Shown: one piece after another, positions 8,398 through 16,779 of the stretch
Numbering within the stretch: the first letter of the stretch is position 1
Layout: the number at the start of each line of letters is the position of its first letter
Position numbers and translations under genes: made by a program
The notes under the pieces: model-generated
What the model saw: only the letters and a program-made list of their open reading frames with translations
Databases searched by the model: none
What the model was told of the DNA's origin: nothing
Source of the DNA: Clavibacter sepedonicus
GTDB lineage: Bacteria > Actinomycetota > Actinomycetes > Actinomycetales > Microbacteriaceae
DNA: 64,000 nt
NCBI RefSeq assembly: GCF_000069225.1
Contig: NC_010408.1
Coordinates: 30,792-94,791, forward strand
Direction of reading: 5' to 3'

Positions 8398-9212
8398 GAC
8401 CCGACCGGCTCTCGGCGGTCGCCGACCTCGTGGGCAATGGGGAGGGTCTGTGCGTGGAGGTTCTGCTCGCAGAGGGTGACGGTGAAGGGCTCGGAGGCGA
8501 GGACCGTGCGATGCGCGGGTGAGCCGGTGTCGGCGGTTGCGCGCTGGTCCTCGAGGGCGAGCAGCGTGTCAAGGTGGTGGGCGCACGCTTCGTTCGCCTG
8601 CCTCCGCTCATCCGAGGTTGGCGCGCATGCGACGCGGGCCCAGCGGGCGCGAGCGGCGTCCGCGTGCATCTGCTCGAGGTCGACGGCCGCTCGGCTCGAG
8701 ACCGTGCCGGTGTCGTCCGCGACCGGCGCGACCGGCTCCAGATGGACGGCCGTCTGTACGCGGGTGAACTGGACCTCGTCCTTGTCCGTGCCCCAGTGCG
8801 TCGTCCACTCGCCCCCGTGCAGCGTCTGGGCGGCGAGGAGCTTCTGCACTCGAATCTCAGTCGCCTTCCGCCAGAACCCGCTCCACATCTGCGGCACAGG
8901 ACCTCGGAATCTCACGGTCACCGCGAGGACCTGGTTCTCGTCGTGGCTGACAGCGACGAGGAAGGACGGGCCGGGAAGGCGCTCGAACGCCTTCCGTACG
9001 ACGGAGTCCGCGCGGTGGCTGGCAGCGTCGACGTCGGTCAGATCGACGCCAAAGTAGTCGTCGCGCCCGTTGAAGGGTGACCAGCGTGCGTGCTCAGTCA
9101 TGAGGTCGTACGCGATGGCCACGACGACCACGCCCAAGATGAGGACGGCGCCGGGGATCAGGACATCCCCGGGGACGAGGGCGGTTCCCTGGGTGAGGGG
9201 CAAGAGGTTCAC
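8394..9212 (-). CDS. Membrane-anchored hypothetical protein
   Basis: This encodes 272 residues. I chose the GTG at 9212 because AAAGG lies eight bases upstream; an in-frame ATG at 9239 lacks such a site. One hydrophobic helix follows at about residues 15-35, then a soluble domain of about 240 residues with no recognisable motif. It sits in the same operon as the small zinc-ribbon and DUF4326 genes. The function is unknown. Confidence 0.65.
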   Translation of the reverse strand: MNLLPLTQGTALVPGDVLIPGAVLILGVVVVAIAYDLMTEHARWSPFNGRDDYFGVDLTDVDAASHRADSVVRKAFERLPGPSFLVAVSHDENQVLAVTVRFRGPVPQMWSGFWRKATEIRVQKLLAAQTLHGGEWTTHWGTDKDEVQFTRVQTAVHLEPVAPVADDTGTVSSRAAVDLEQMHADAARARWARVACAPTSDERRQANEACAHHLDTLLALEDQRATADTGSPAHRTVLASEPFTVTLCEQNLHAQTLPIAHEVGDRREPVGS

Positions 9213-9276
9213 GGTGGGGCCTTTCTGGATGCCCGTCATGCGGGCGGGACGGAGTGAGTGGTGGGCCCGTGACGGG

Positions 9277-9645
9277 TCAGGAGCCGGTGAGTCCGAGTTC
9301 GCGTGCGCGCTTGGAGCGCGGGTTCGGGCGGAGGCGCTGGATGGTGCGGCTGACGACCCGCTCGGGCAGGTCGAGCTGGTGGGCGATCTCGTCGGCGTGG
9401 ATGCCGGCGAGTGCGAGGTCGTTGATCCTGATCAGCTGCTCGTCGCTGACCTCGCATGCGCGGGGCGTCTTGCCGCAGGTGACGTTGATGGCGTGCTGGA
9501 CGAGCTGGGCGACGAGTTCGCGAGCCTCGATGTGGCGGTGCTCGGCGATCTTGACGAGGGCGGCGTAGGCGGGGAGGGGGAGGTGGATGGTCAGCGGGAG
9601 GGTGTCGGTCGCCAGAGCTGGCGCCGGGGTGTGGGTGGTGGTCAC
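9277..9645 (-). CDS. Small HTH DNA-binding protein
   Basis: This encodes 122 residues from a GTG at 9645 with AGGA eight bases upstream. The C-terminal half contains a resolvase/sigma-like helix-turn-helix (IRINDLALAGIHADEIAHQL, then LPERVVSRTIQRL). The N-terminal half (LPLPAYAALVKIAEHRHIEA) resembles a ribbon-helix-helix or coiled dimerisation region. It is probably a regulator within the plasmid operon. Confidence 0.75.
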   Translation of the reverse strand: MTTTHTPAPALATDTLPLTIHLPLPAYAALVKIAEHRHIEARELVAQLVQHAINVTCGKTPRACEVSDEQLIRINDLALAGIHADEIAHQLDLPERVVSRTIQRLRPNPRSKRARELGLTGS

Positions 9646-9696
9646 GGTGGCTTCCTGTGGGGCTCGGGCGCTCGAGGCGCGTGATGGGTGAGGGGG

Positions 9697-10149
9697 TCAG
9701 CTGGCGACAAGATCGCGGTCCGGGGACCATCGGTGGGCTCGTCCGTGGTCGAGGTACTCGCGGTTGAGGTCCGCGGCGTTGTCGGCGCGCCAGTGGGTGA
9801 CGCCGGCGGTAGAGATGGCGGGGATGCGGAGATGGTTCCGTCGGCGCCAGATGGTGACGTCGCCGACGCCGAGGAGCTCGGCGATCTCCTTGTCGGAGCG
9901 CCGGAGGGCGTTGAGCCGGCGGATCTCCGCATCGAGGGTGGAGGCGACCTCCGCCGGGAGGCGTCCTCGCCGCTGGGAGAGGACGCGGTGGCCGGTGTAG
10001 ATGCCCTGCGGTCGCGGCTGGGTGGCGGTGGGAGGGGGCGAGGCGGTGGTCATGGCGTCGAGGTCGGCGAGCACGTCGACGCAGTCGGGGCAGATGGGGC
10101 CGGCGGTGTGGAACTCGATTCCGCAGCGGCTGCAGCTGATCGTGAGCAC
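9697..10149 (-). CDS. Zinc-ribbon/HTH protein
   Basis: This encodes 150 residues. The GTG at 10149 has an excellent AAGGAGG site three bases further upstream, so I prefer it to the in-frame ATG at 10182. The N terminus holds a zinc ribbon (CSRCG, then CPDCVDVL) and the middle a helix-turn-helix (LRRSDKEIAELLGVGDVTIW). It is likely a DNA-binding regulator. About 45 bases separate it from the upstream gene. Confidence 0.75.
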   Translation of the reverse strand: MLTISCSRCGIEFHTAGPICPDCVDVLADLDAMTTASPPPTATQPRPQGIYTGHRVLSQRRGRLPAEVASTLDAEIRRLNALRRSDKEIAELLGVGDVTIWRRRNHLRIPAISTAGVTHWRADNAADLNREYLDHGRAHRWSPDRDLVAS

Positions 10150-10196
10150 GGGGTCCTCCTTGCAGGGGTCTGGGCGCGGCATAGCGCTGGTCGGCG

Positions 10197-11078
10197 CTAT
10201 GAAGCCGGGGTCGTGGGTGTTGCGGGGCGGGGCGGGGTGCAGGCGTCGAGGACGTGGCGGATGGCGCTGCGGTCGTCGTCGTCGAGGGTGAGGTGGTACT
10301 GGCTGACGGTGTTGGTGAAGCGGGTGACGTACAGGCAGGCGGCGTGACTCTCAGCCGGTGGCAGCCAGCTGGCGGGACCGTCTTGGTCGGACTTGCCGGC
10401 GAGGCTGGATGCCTGGGTGGTCTGGAGGTTGGCGAAGTCGGTGGCGAACTTCTCGCGCTGCTCGGCGCTCCAGGTGTTCGCCCCGTGCTGCCAGGCCCAG
10501 CGGAGGGGGACGACCTCGTCGATCGCGGCGGGCGAAGTGCCTGTGGCGAGCTCCTCGGCGCGGTAGTAGCTGATGGGTCCGCTGTTGTCGGCGTAGCTGT
10601 CGTAGAACGTTCCGGTGGACACGACGCAGTTGTGCGTTCCGGGCGTGTAGCGGATGTCCGTGAGGTCGCGGGCGAGGACGTCGTTGCGCTGGTCGCAGCC
10701 GTTCTGGTCGGTGTCCGACCACCGGGGGCCGAACGCGTCCGGGGAGTACGCGTAGGAGGCTCCTGTGGCACCGGCGGGGATCGCGTCCAGGAGGGCCTTG
10801 ACCGCGTCGGCGTTGATGGCTGGGTGGGGGGTGAGGGTGATCAGGCCGGCCGCCGCGAGGTCGTCCGTGACGGGGCCGAGCGACACGTACGCGCCGTTGC
10901 GGTTCCAGTCGAGCGACTCGAACGACACGTCGACCCGCTGATGGATCCATCGGTAGACGTCGACCGCCGGAGGAATGCCCGCCTGCACGGCCACGAAGAA
11001 GCCGACGGCCAGGACCGTGATCAGGAAGCCGACGCTCGCGAAGAGGGACTCGCCGGGCGCGGTCCGCTGGTCGCTCAT
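10197..11078 (-). CDS. Membrane-anchored GmrSD/DUF1524-type HNH-like protein, probably inactive
   Basis: This encodes 293 residues from the ATG at 11078, overlapping the upstream stop. One N-terminal membrane helix (about 12-32) is followed by a domain aligning with secreted DUF1524 nucleases: CDQRNDVLARDLTD, HNCVVSTGTFYD, VVPLRWAWQHGANTW and GPASWLPP. Active relatives have DH before the VVPL motif and ND in the later AND motif; here the sequence reads AIDEVVPL and FATDFANL, so the catalytic His and the Asn appear replaced. It may act as a binding protein at the cell surface rather than a nuclease. Confidence 0.8.
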   Translation of the reverse strand: MSDQRTAPGESLFASVGFLITVLAVGFFVAVQAGIPPAVDVYRWIHQRVDVSFESLDWNRNGAYVSLGPVTDDLAAAGLITLTPHPAINADAVKALLDAIPAGATGASYAYSPDAFGPRWSDTDQNGCDQRNDVLARDLTDIRYTPGTHNCVVSTGTFYDSYADNSGPISYYRAEELATGTSPAAIDEVVPLRWAWQHGANTWSAEQREKFATDFANLQTTQASSLAGKSDQDGPASWLPPAESHAACLYVTRFTNTVSQYHLTLDDDDRSAIRHVLDACTPPRPATPTTPAS

Positions 11079-11416
11079 CGTGCGCCCACCTGCGCCTGCT
11101 CGGCGGCCCATCGGGCGACCTCCGCCCACTCGGGGCGCGGAACCTGGAGGTGCTGCTCGGAGTTGTGGATCCGTGCGGCGCGCTCAGTCGTGTCCATCCG
11201 ACCTTCGGCGGTACCGGTCCACGCGCACGGCTGGCAGCGGGGCGTCCAGAGCCCGTCGTCGTAGTCCACGACGGCCTCGCCTCCCGCGCCGTCGGGCGAG
11301 CAGGTGAACCGGGCCGCCCGGCAGTTCGGGCAGGCGAGCCCGCGCACGGTCTCGAGCACGTCGCCGTGCGCGAAGACGTGCCCGCATGCGCTGCACACGC
11401 ACCTGGTCATCAACAT
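11075..11416 (-). CDS. Small zinc-ribbon protein
   Basis: This encodes 113 residues. I chose the ATG at 11416, with GAAGGGA about eight bases upstream. Cys pairs CSACGHVF, CPNCRAARF and CQPCAWTG suggest one or two zinc ribbons, followed by an acidic/helical tail. It is probably nucleic-acid binding. The stop overlaps the next start (ATGA). Confidence 0.7.
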   Translation of the reverse strand: MLMTRCVCSACGHVFAHGDVLETVRGLACPNCRAARFTCSPDGAGGEAVVDYDDGLWTPRCQPCAWTGTAEGRMDTTERAARIHNSEQHLQVPRPEWAEVARWAAEQAQVGAR

Positions 11417-11431
11417 CGGTCGTCCCTTCAC

Positions 11432-11488
11432 CGCTCGCTACACCTACTGATAGTTACTCATACGACTTACACATATGGCAATAGTTAC
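11432..11488. promoter_or_regulatory. AT-rich spacer with two direct ATAGTTAC repeats
   Basis: ATAGTTAC occurs at 11450-11457 and again at 11481-11488, starts exactly 31 bp apart (about three helical turns), in the only AT-rich gap of the leftward operon. The arrangement resembles a double operator or an internal promoter ahead of the gene starting at 11416. A TAGGTG hexamer on the minus strand just downstream could serve as a -10. The role is inferred. Confidence 0.35.
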
Positions 11489-12009
11489 GCACAGCTCGGG
11501 TCGACTGCAGGAGCCCCCGGGCGTTCGTCGCGAAGCGGGGTGAGACCCAGGGCCTCGTCCAGGGAGGTGATCGGGGCGAGGTTTGACGGCCTCCCGAGGG
11601 TGACGTGCAGCGCACTGATCCGGGCCAGACGCTCGGACTCGGGACCTGGCGGGCAGCAGCCACCCGGCAACGACGAGAACGGCGGTGCCGCCCAGTAGGC
11701 CGCCCAGTTCTCGTCCGCGAACTCCGTCGGCGTAGGCAGGGGACGGTCGGGATCGAGGTTCGCGGGGATCTCGTCGATGAGCTCACAGAAGTCGACCGCG
11801 AACCGCTCCTGGGCTTCGGCGTCGAGCTTGCAGAGCTCGTTCAGCGTGTCGAGCCAGGCGACGGCGTCGAGGTACGCGACAGACGGGGCGGCGACCGGCG
11901 GCAGATCTGCGGTGATCTCCTCGGGCAGGGCCGGCGAGTACGGCCGGGTGCTCGCGACGCGCGACGGCCCGCTCTGGGGCACCTGGTGGAGCAGTTCACG
12001 GTGGTGCAT
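11485..12009 (-). CDS. Hypothetical protein, first gene of the leftward operon
   Basis: This encodes 174 residues from the ATG at 12009 with GGGAG seven bases upstream. It is acidic and helical, with a Pro/Gly-rich stretch around PGGCCPPGPE, no membrane helix and no recognised motif. It is the first gene after the interrupted bipartite promoter at 12047-13158, so the IS481-like insertion now lies about 60 bases upstream of its start codon. The function is unknown. Confidence 0.6.
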   Translation of the reverse strand: MHHRELLHQVPQSGPSRVASTRPYSPALPEEITADLPPVAAPSVAYLDAVAWLDTLNELCKLDAEAQERFAVDFCELIDEIPANLDPDRPLPTPTEFADENWAAYWAAPPFSSLPGGCCPPGPESERLARISALHVTLGRPSNLAPITSLDEALGLTPLRDERPGAPAVDPSCA

Positions 12010-12064
12010 GGCGACTCCCTCTCTCGGCGGCCCCGGTGGGGCCTCTACCTACGAGGGGTGGGCG

Positions 12065-13142
12065 CTAGCTGTACTCGGCCATGACGTTGGTGACACTTCG
12101 GGGCGTGTGAAGAGGCCTCCTGGCTTGATGGAGCTGTTCAGTTCAACCATCGCCAGGAGGCCTCGATGTCCCACGGTAATGCTCGTCTGACGGTTCACGG
12201 GAGGGTTCTCCTCGTGCGGCGGGTGGTGGAGGATCGTCGGCCGGTCGCGCACGTCGCGCGGGAGCTGGGGGTGTCGCGGCAGTGCGCGCATCGATGGGTG
12301 AACCGGTTCCGTGCCGAGGGGCTGCGAGGGCTGACGGATCGGTCATCGCGGCCCCGGTCAGTACCGAGGCGAACGAGCCCGGAGCGGGAACGGGCCGTGC
12401 TGGAAGCGCGGGCCCAGTTGCGGGCGGGTCCTGCGCGGCTGGCGCCGGTGACAGGTGTTCCATCCCGTACGATCTCCCGCATCCTGCGCCGGCACGGGGC
12501 GCCGCCGTTGGCATGGTTGGACCCCGTCACCGGGGCCGTGATCCGGGCATCCCGGTCAACGGCGCACCGGTATGAGCACGAGCATCCGGGTGATCTGATC
12601 CACGTGGACGTGAAGAAGCTCGGGAGGATCCCGGACGGAGGCGGCTGGCGGGTCCACGGGCGCAGCGAGCAGGTCCGCGGCCGCGGGATCGGGTTCGATT
12701 ACGTCCATGCCGCGGTCGATGACCACACCCGTCTCGCCTACGCGGAGATCCATCCCGATGAGAAAGGCGCGACCGCGGCCGGGTTCCTGACCCGCGCAGC
12801 GGCGTACTTCGCCGGGCATGGGATCACCCGGATCGAGCGGGTCATCACGGACAACGCGTTCGCCTACCGGCACTCGACCGCGTTCAAGAACGCCGTCCAG
12901 GACCTGGGCGCGCGGCAGAAGTTCATCCGCCCGCACTGCCCCTGGCAGAACGGCAAGGTCGAGCGCTTCAACCGGACCCTCGCGACCGAGTGGGCCTACC
13001 GGCAACCCTTCACCAGCAACCAACACCGCGCCGACGCGCTTGACCCCTTCATCGAGCACTACAACACTGAACGGATCCACTCGAGCCACGGGCTCACGCC
13101 CGCGGCCCGAGTGTCACCAACGTCATGACCCAGTACAGCTAG
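12065..13142 (+). mobile_element. IS481-family insertion sequence
   Basis: The element body (12069-13138) has 29-bp terminal inverted repeats (12069-12097 and 13110-13138, 27 of 29 matching, starting CTGTACT) and one intact transposase gene that runs into the right repeat. It is flanked by CTAG on both sides (12065-12068 and 13139-13142), matching the NCTAGN target preference known for IS481. It interrupts the promoter region of the leftward operon. Confidence 0.92.
12166..13128 (+). CDS. IS481-family DDE transposase
   Basis: This encodes 320 residues from an ATG at 12166 with a strong AGGAGG site. An N-terminal helix-turn-helix (VARELGVSRQCAHRWVNRF) precedes the rve-type catalytic core: first Asp in LIHVDVKKLG, second in VITDNAFAY and Glu in NGKVERFNRTL, with C-terminal YNTERIHSSHGLTPAAR. 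All three acidic residues are present and the frame is uninterrupted, so the enzyme is probably active and would move this element. Confidence 0.95.
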   Translation: MSHGNARLTVHGRVLLVRRVVEDRRPVAHVARELGVSRQCAHRWVNRFRAEGLRGLTDRSSRPRSVPRRTSPERERAVLEARAQLRAGPARLAPVTGVPSRTISRILRRHGAPPLAWLDPVTGAVIRASRSTAHRYEHEHPGDLIHVDVKKLGRIPDGGGWRVHGRSEQVRGRGIGFDYVHAAVDDHTRLAYAEIHPDEKGATAAGFLTRAAAYFAGHGITRIERVITDNAFAYRHSTAFKNAVQDLGARQKFIRPHCPWQNGKVERFNRTLATEWAYRQPFTSNQHRADALDPFIEHYNTERIHSSHGLTPAARVSPTS

Positions 13143-13364
13143 AGCACCGAGTGGGTCAAATTCGCAGCCGACGTCGAAGAGCACAGCGCACGCCAGGAGG
13201 CTCCGACCCGCCAGCGCGGCTTGGCCGGCCCTGCCATCCGCGCAGCGCAGGTCGGTGCGCTCGCCGCATCGCTGGCGCGCCATGCGCAGGAAGACCTGGC
13301 CGGGCGGCTAGGGACCGCGGGTGAGACGAGCTCCAGCAGCACGTCATGCCCGCTTCGCGACACC
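13143..13364. other. Gap between the IS right end and the HEPN-like gene
   Basis: Apart from block A of the split promoter (13150-13158), I see no supported gene here. A plus-strand frame beginning EWVKFAADVEEH stays open, but it has no start codon of its own upstream of the IS and reads on into the antisense of the next gene. It could be a relic of a gene; I do not annotate it as one. Confidence 0.3.
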
Positions 13365-14309
13365 CTAGCCCGTTGGCGCGTCCGCATTGGCTCGAGCCGC
13401 AAGAACCTGCCGGATTTGCTCGAGTATTCGGAAGTAGCGGGGCGCGGCCATGAAGAGGACTGCGCAGCCCGCTTCGCCGAATGCGGGCTCTCTATCGTCG
13501 TCAAAAACGCCGATGGGGTGGAGCCCATAGTTTCGGAGATCACGCAGATGGGCAGCCTGTGCGCGCAGGTCATTGAGCTGCTGAGCATTCCAGGCTCGTG
13601 TGCGCTGTATTGAGTCGGCGGTCCGCTCGATGACTTTTGCTGCATTGGTGCCCGACTTTACGAGGTCAGCCAGTTGCGCATCGTCAGCAATATATCCGCC
13701 AAGTTTGAACCAGGCCGCTTCGCTGGCAGCGGCCAGGAGATCAGTTGCCGCGATGAATAGTCCTTTGTGGAAGCATCGAATGGCTTCAGCGAGAACCTGA
13801 ACGCCCCGGGGACCCAGAAGCTCGGGCAGCTCCTCGGGCAGGGTGACATTGGCGAGTGCGGATCGGTGCGCCGGAGACGCTGCGCTCTTCCACCTACCAG
13901 CCTGCGGGAATTGGGCGTAGTGGTGCTCGTAGTCGAACGATGTGGTTCCGCTCGAGTTCTGGACGTATACGGATCCGACTGCAGGAGCGTTTCCGTTTGC
14001 CTCGACGGGCAGCAGCGCCCCTTCGGCCACCAGTTGAGCAAAGACTTCACGGAGCGCGTAGTTGATTCGTTCCTGCTGCAGCAACGGGTCGGACTTATTG
14101 AGACCCAGAAGATGACCATGCGTGCCCTCGAAGTCAACGCGTCCGTCGTTTTTCCAAGTAAGACCATGAGCGCGAAGCATGTCGGCGCGGATTTGAACGA
14201 ATGATGCGGAGTCAGCCTTGTCGAGATTACGCATGATGCATTCACGGGCCTCGAGTAGGTCCGTGGCAGTGGGCCGTACCGCTCTGGCGGCGATCTCCGA
14301 GTGCTCCAT
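13365..14309 (-). CDS. HEPN/DUF4145-like protein
   Basis: This encodes 314 residues from ATG 14309. The C-terminal third resembles HEPN/DUF4145-type helical domains: EAIRCFHKGLFIAATDLL followed, near the C terminus, by LRDLRNYGLHP, where RNYGLH fits the RX4H motif of HEPN ribonucleases. The N-terminal part is unassigned. It is divergent from a DUF3800 gene and close to an AlbA_2-type gene, so an RNA-targeting defence or abortive-infection role is plausible but inferred. Base composition is less extreme than in the plasmid operons, suggesting acquisition. Confidence 0.6.
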   Translation of the reverse strand: MEHSEIAARAVRPTATDLLEARECIMRNLDKADSASFVQIRADMLRAHGLTWKNDGRVDFEGTHGHLLGLNKSDPLLQQERINYALREVFAQLVAEGALLPVEANGNAPAVGSVYVQNSSGTTSFDYEHHYAQFPQAGRWKSAASPAHRSALANVTLPEELPELLGPRGVQVLAEAIRCFHKGLFIAATDLLAAASEAAWFKLGGYIADDAQLADLVKSGTNAAKVIERTADSIQRTRAWNAQQLNDLRAQAAHLRDLRNYGLHPIGVFDDDREPAFGEAGCAVLFMAAPRYFRILEQIRQVLAARANADAPTG

Positions 14310-14362
14310 GATCGAAACCTAGCCCACGGCAGACAGGAGCGGGCGCCGAGGTTCGCGAACAG

Positions 14363-15088
14363 ATGTGCGTGCGGTGCCATGATGAGCGGGTGCTGCTTGC
14401 CTACCTGGACGAGTCCTATACCGACGATCGTTACTACATCGTGGCCTTCATCATCGATGAGGCTGATCTCGGACTCCTCGAGGAGGCACGGGGCCGGATG
14501 GATGACTTCATCGCTGGCTTCGGGATCTCGCGCGGGACCGAGATGCACGCGCACTCGTTGATGACAGGTCGTGATGGGTTCGAGCCCGTATCGAAGGCCG
14601 TCCGTGCGCGCATTCGGATCATGCAGCAGTGGATGACGGAGCTGGCCGGCCTCCCGGCGGTGGTCGTCGTGCGGGGTGTCGATGTTCCTCGACTGAACGC
14701 CCGGTACAAGTACCCCGACCCGCCGCACCGAGTCGTGCTGCAGCACATTCTGGAGGACGTGAACGCGTACGCGCGGCAACGCGTGACGACGGTGCGCATC
14801 GTGGCCGATGAGGTGCCCGGCCAGGTGGCGCACGCCGAGGACATGGTCAGATACCAGATCGCGGGGACACCCGGGTACAAGAGCAGCACGCTGCAGGCAG
14901 TCGTCCCGCCGCTAGCCTTCGAGGATTCGGCCAGCATGCCGGGCTTACAGGCCGCGGATGGCATCGCCTACCTCTACCGCCGCCTCGACGCTCACACGGA
15001 GACAGATCCGCGCGTCGCGAAGTCGGTGCGCGCGCTCTGGCAGACGCTCGAGCCGGTCATCTACAAGGTCTGGCGCTGGGACCCCTAA
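14363..15088 (+). CDS. DUF3800 family protein
   Basis: This encodes 241 residues. DUF3800 hallmarks are visible: LLAYLDESYTDDRYYIVAFI at the N terminus, GTEMHAHSLM, a conserved acidic RIVADEVP segment and GLQAADGIAYLYRR near the C terminus. The acidic residues fit an RNase H-like metal-dependent fold; the family is unassigned but common in defence islands. A GTG at 14390 is an alternative start that retains the whole domain. A terminator hairpin follows the stop by about ten bases. Confidence 0.8.
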   Translation: MCVRCHDERVLLAYLDESYTDDRYYIVAFIIDEADLGLLEEARGRMDDFIAGFGISRGTEMHAHSLMTGRDGFEPVSKAVRARIRIMQQWMTELAGLPAVVVVRGVDVPRLNARYKYPDPPHRVVLQHILEDVNAYARQRVTTVRIVADEVPGQVAHAEDMVRYQIAGTPGYKSSTLQAVVPPLAFEDSASMPGLQAADGIAYLYRRLDAHTETDPRVAKSVRALWQTLEPVIYKVWRWDP

Positions 15089-15097
15089 CGCACGAAA

Positions 15098-15119
15098 ACC
15101 TCGCGCAAGGCGAGGTCTT
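15098..15119 (+). terminator. Terminator hairpin after the DUF3800 gene
   Basis: ACCTCGC (15098-15104) pairs perfectly with GCGAGGT (15110-15116) around a five-base loop and is followed by CTT. It begins nine bases after the DUF3800 stop. The T-run is short, as is usual in GC-rich actinobacteria. Confidence 0.6.
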
Positions 15120-15120
15120 C

Positions 15121-15389
15121 GGCAGACAACGTTCCGGATACCGGCCCGTCGTGTACACGATCATACTCACGCTTACTAGGTAGGCACTACCCCGATCGCA
15201 GGGCCCCCGAGCGTCGCTCACACACATCCAGACCGGCCGCTACGAGCGCTTGTTCCTGCTCCCCTGCGCGTCCGCGGGCCGCGCCGGCGCCCCGACCGCG
15301 ACGCGAGAAGAGCACAACGGGATCCGCATCCACGGGGAAGATCCCGCCCCCCTCATGTACCAGGCGAGCGCTCGCCGCGACTCGCGCGC
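15121..15389. other. Non-coding or relic segment
   Basis: I see no credible gene. The segment holds a perfect CGTGTACACG palindrome (about 15148-15157) and a short inverted repeat GGTAG-GCA-CTACC near 15177. A plus-strand frame (ERLFLLPCASAG..., 15226 onward) looks somewhat protein-like but lacks a convincing start and runs into the next gene antisense; it may be a gene remnant. Confidence 0.3.
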
Positions 15390-16715
15390 TCATCGAAGGT
15401 CGAGTTCGATCAGTTCATTCAGATTCCAGGTGACGCCCGTGGTGTTCAGCACCAGCTCCGTTTCCTGCACTCCTGACCTCTCTCCTGAGGAGATCTGCAC
15501 GGTGGCGCGTCTTGGTGCGTACCGCTCCTCCTCGAGTGACGCTTGATTAACACAGGCTAGGAGAACGAATGTAGGCGTTGTGGTTGACTCTGAGGCGTGA
15601 AGCGCGCCTATTCGAAATGTGATCTGTCGTCCGCCAGGCGCGACTTCGACACCTTTTTGCATGAGCCCGAAGTCACTGGCCCTCAGCAACGACGCCTGGT
15701 GATGCATCATGGGCATGTTGGCAAAGGCATCACTTGGACTTGGTGGTGCGGGCCTGTCTGGCAGGTCGCCGTCTACGTCAATAGCCTCCTCAAATGCTCG
15801 CACGTCCCCCTCTACCTGAAGGCGAATCATCACGTCACTCATTGGATGACTTGTTGTATTCGTTACCCGCAGGCGTAGTTCACCTTGTCGTCGCTCGAGA
15901 GCAGAGTGAATAACATGATCTGGTAACGCCTGCCGTAGGTCGAATAGGTATTGCGTCCGAGCGTTCCTGTAATCCGATTCTGTCCTGCCGTCAATGCGGT
16001 TGTGCGCGGACAGCATGCCCGCACCACTTGTGGACGTTTTACGTTTGATTTTGAGTGCTTCACGCTCGCGGTCGATCACTTTGTCGATGAGGTCCGAGTC
16101 GACTTCGATTATCTGAATAGCGCCCTTGATGTTTGGCTCCACCTCGATTCCGCTGATGGCGGCGGGGCCGGCGGATCCGGCGAGGAGGCGGTGCTCAAGG
16201 GCTCTGAGGTCGGCGACATTCATGGGAGCCGATCGGGCCTGATGCCGCACGAACACCGTTCCTGCGTGATAGGAACCAGATTCTTTTACGAGCGGATGTA
16301 GGCGATCTCCATCAGATGGCGGCTCCACGGTGATGACCAAGGCGGTGGATCCGTCGATGCGGACCGTGTGACCTGTCCAGGTGGGGCCTTCTGGTCCCGT
16401 GTACCGCTGGACCCACGGCTCCAGGTCCGCCATGTCTGGGACTTCTAGGTCGTGCATGTGCCCCGGTTCTGCGCCGATGACCATGTACCCGCAGCCGTTG
16501 AAGTAGGCCTTCGCCAGCTCGACGGGTCGGTTGGACATGGCCAGGATGCACTTGGCGATGCTGAAGTGCGCTTCCTTCGTCTTGAGGTCGAGGTTCCCTT
16601 TCCACTCCACGTAGTGCTGCTCGTCGGCGTCGTGGGCGTCGAGTACGGCCTGCACGAGGTTGCGAAGGTGGGGTGACGATCGCAGTTGTTGCGTCGTGTC
16701 GATGTTCAGGGGCAC
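15390..16715 (-). CDS. AlbA_2/Schlafen-like ATP-binding domain protein
   Basis: This encodes 441 residues from ATG 16715. Residues about 30-165 resemble the AlbA_2 (divergent AAA_4, Schlafen-type) domain: HYVEWKGNLDLKTKEAHFSI, ILAMSNR, GCGYMVIGAEPG and a late FVRHQARSAPM. The C-terminal half (about 230-441) is unassigned and beta-rich. Proteins of this type occur in defence systems and as regulators. It lies in the same accessory segment as the HEPN-like and DUF3800 genes but need not form one system with them. Less GC-extreme codon use suggests transfer. Confidence 0.7.
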   Translation of the reverse strand: MPLNIDTTQQLRSSPHLRNLVQAVLDAHDADEQHYVEWKGNLDLKTKEAHFSIAKCILAMSNRPVELAKAYFNGCGYMVIGAEPGHMHDLEVPDMADLEPWVQRYTGPEGPTWTGHTVRIDGSTALVITVEPPSDGDRLHPLVKESGSYHAGTVFVRHQARSAPMNVADLRALEHRLLAGSAGPAAISGIEVEPNIKGAIQIIEVDSDLIDKVIDREREALKIKRKTSTSGAGMLSAHNRIDGRTESDYRNARTQYLFDLRQALPDHVIHSALERRQGELRLRVTNTTSHPMSDVMIRLQVEGDVRAFEEAIDVDGDLPDRPAPPSPSDAFANMPMMHHQASLLRASDFGLMQKGVEVAPGGRQITFRIGALHASESTTTPTFVLLACVNQASLEEERYAPRRATVQISSGERSGVQETELVLNTTGVTWNLNELIELDLR

Positions 16716-16779
16716 GTCGCCATCGTCTCAGAGCACAGGCTCGGCGTCTGCGGGTGAAGCGGGGTGAGCGGTGGCGGGA

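Larger units (their letters stand above)
12047..13158 (-). promoter_or_regulatory. Bipartite promoter-like element, copy 1, split by the IS element
   Basis: On the minus strand, block A (TGACCCACT, 13150-13158) and block B (CACCCCTCGTAGGT, 12047-12060) match the other three copies. They are now about 1.1 kb apart because an IS481-like element sits between them. Deleting the element and one CTAG copy leaves exactly 15 bases between the blocks, the spacing of the three intact copies. Confidence 0.75.
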
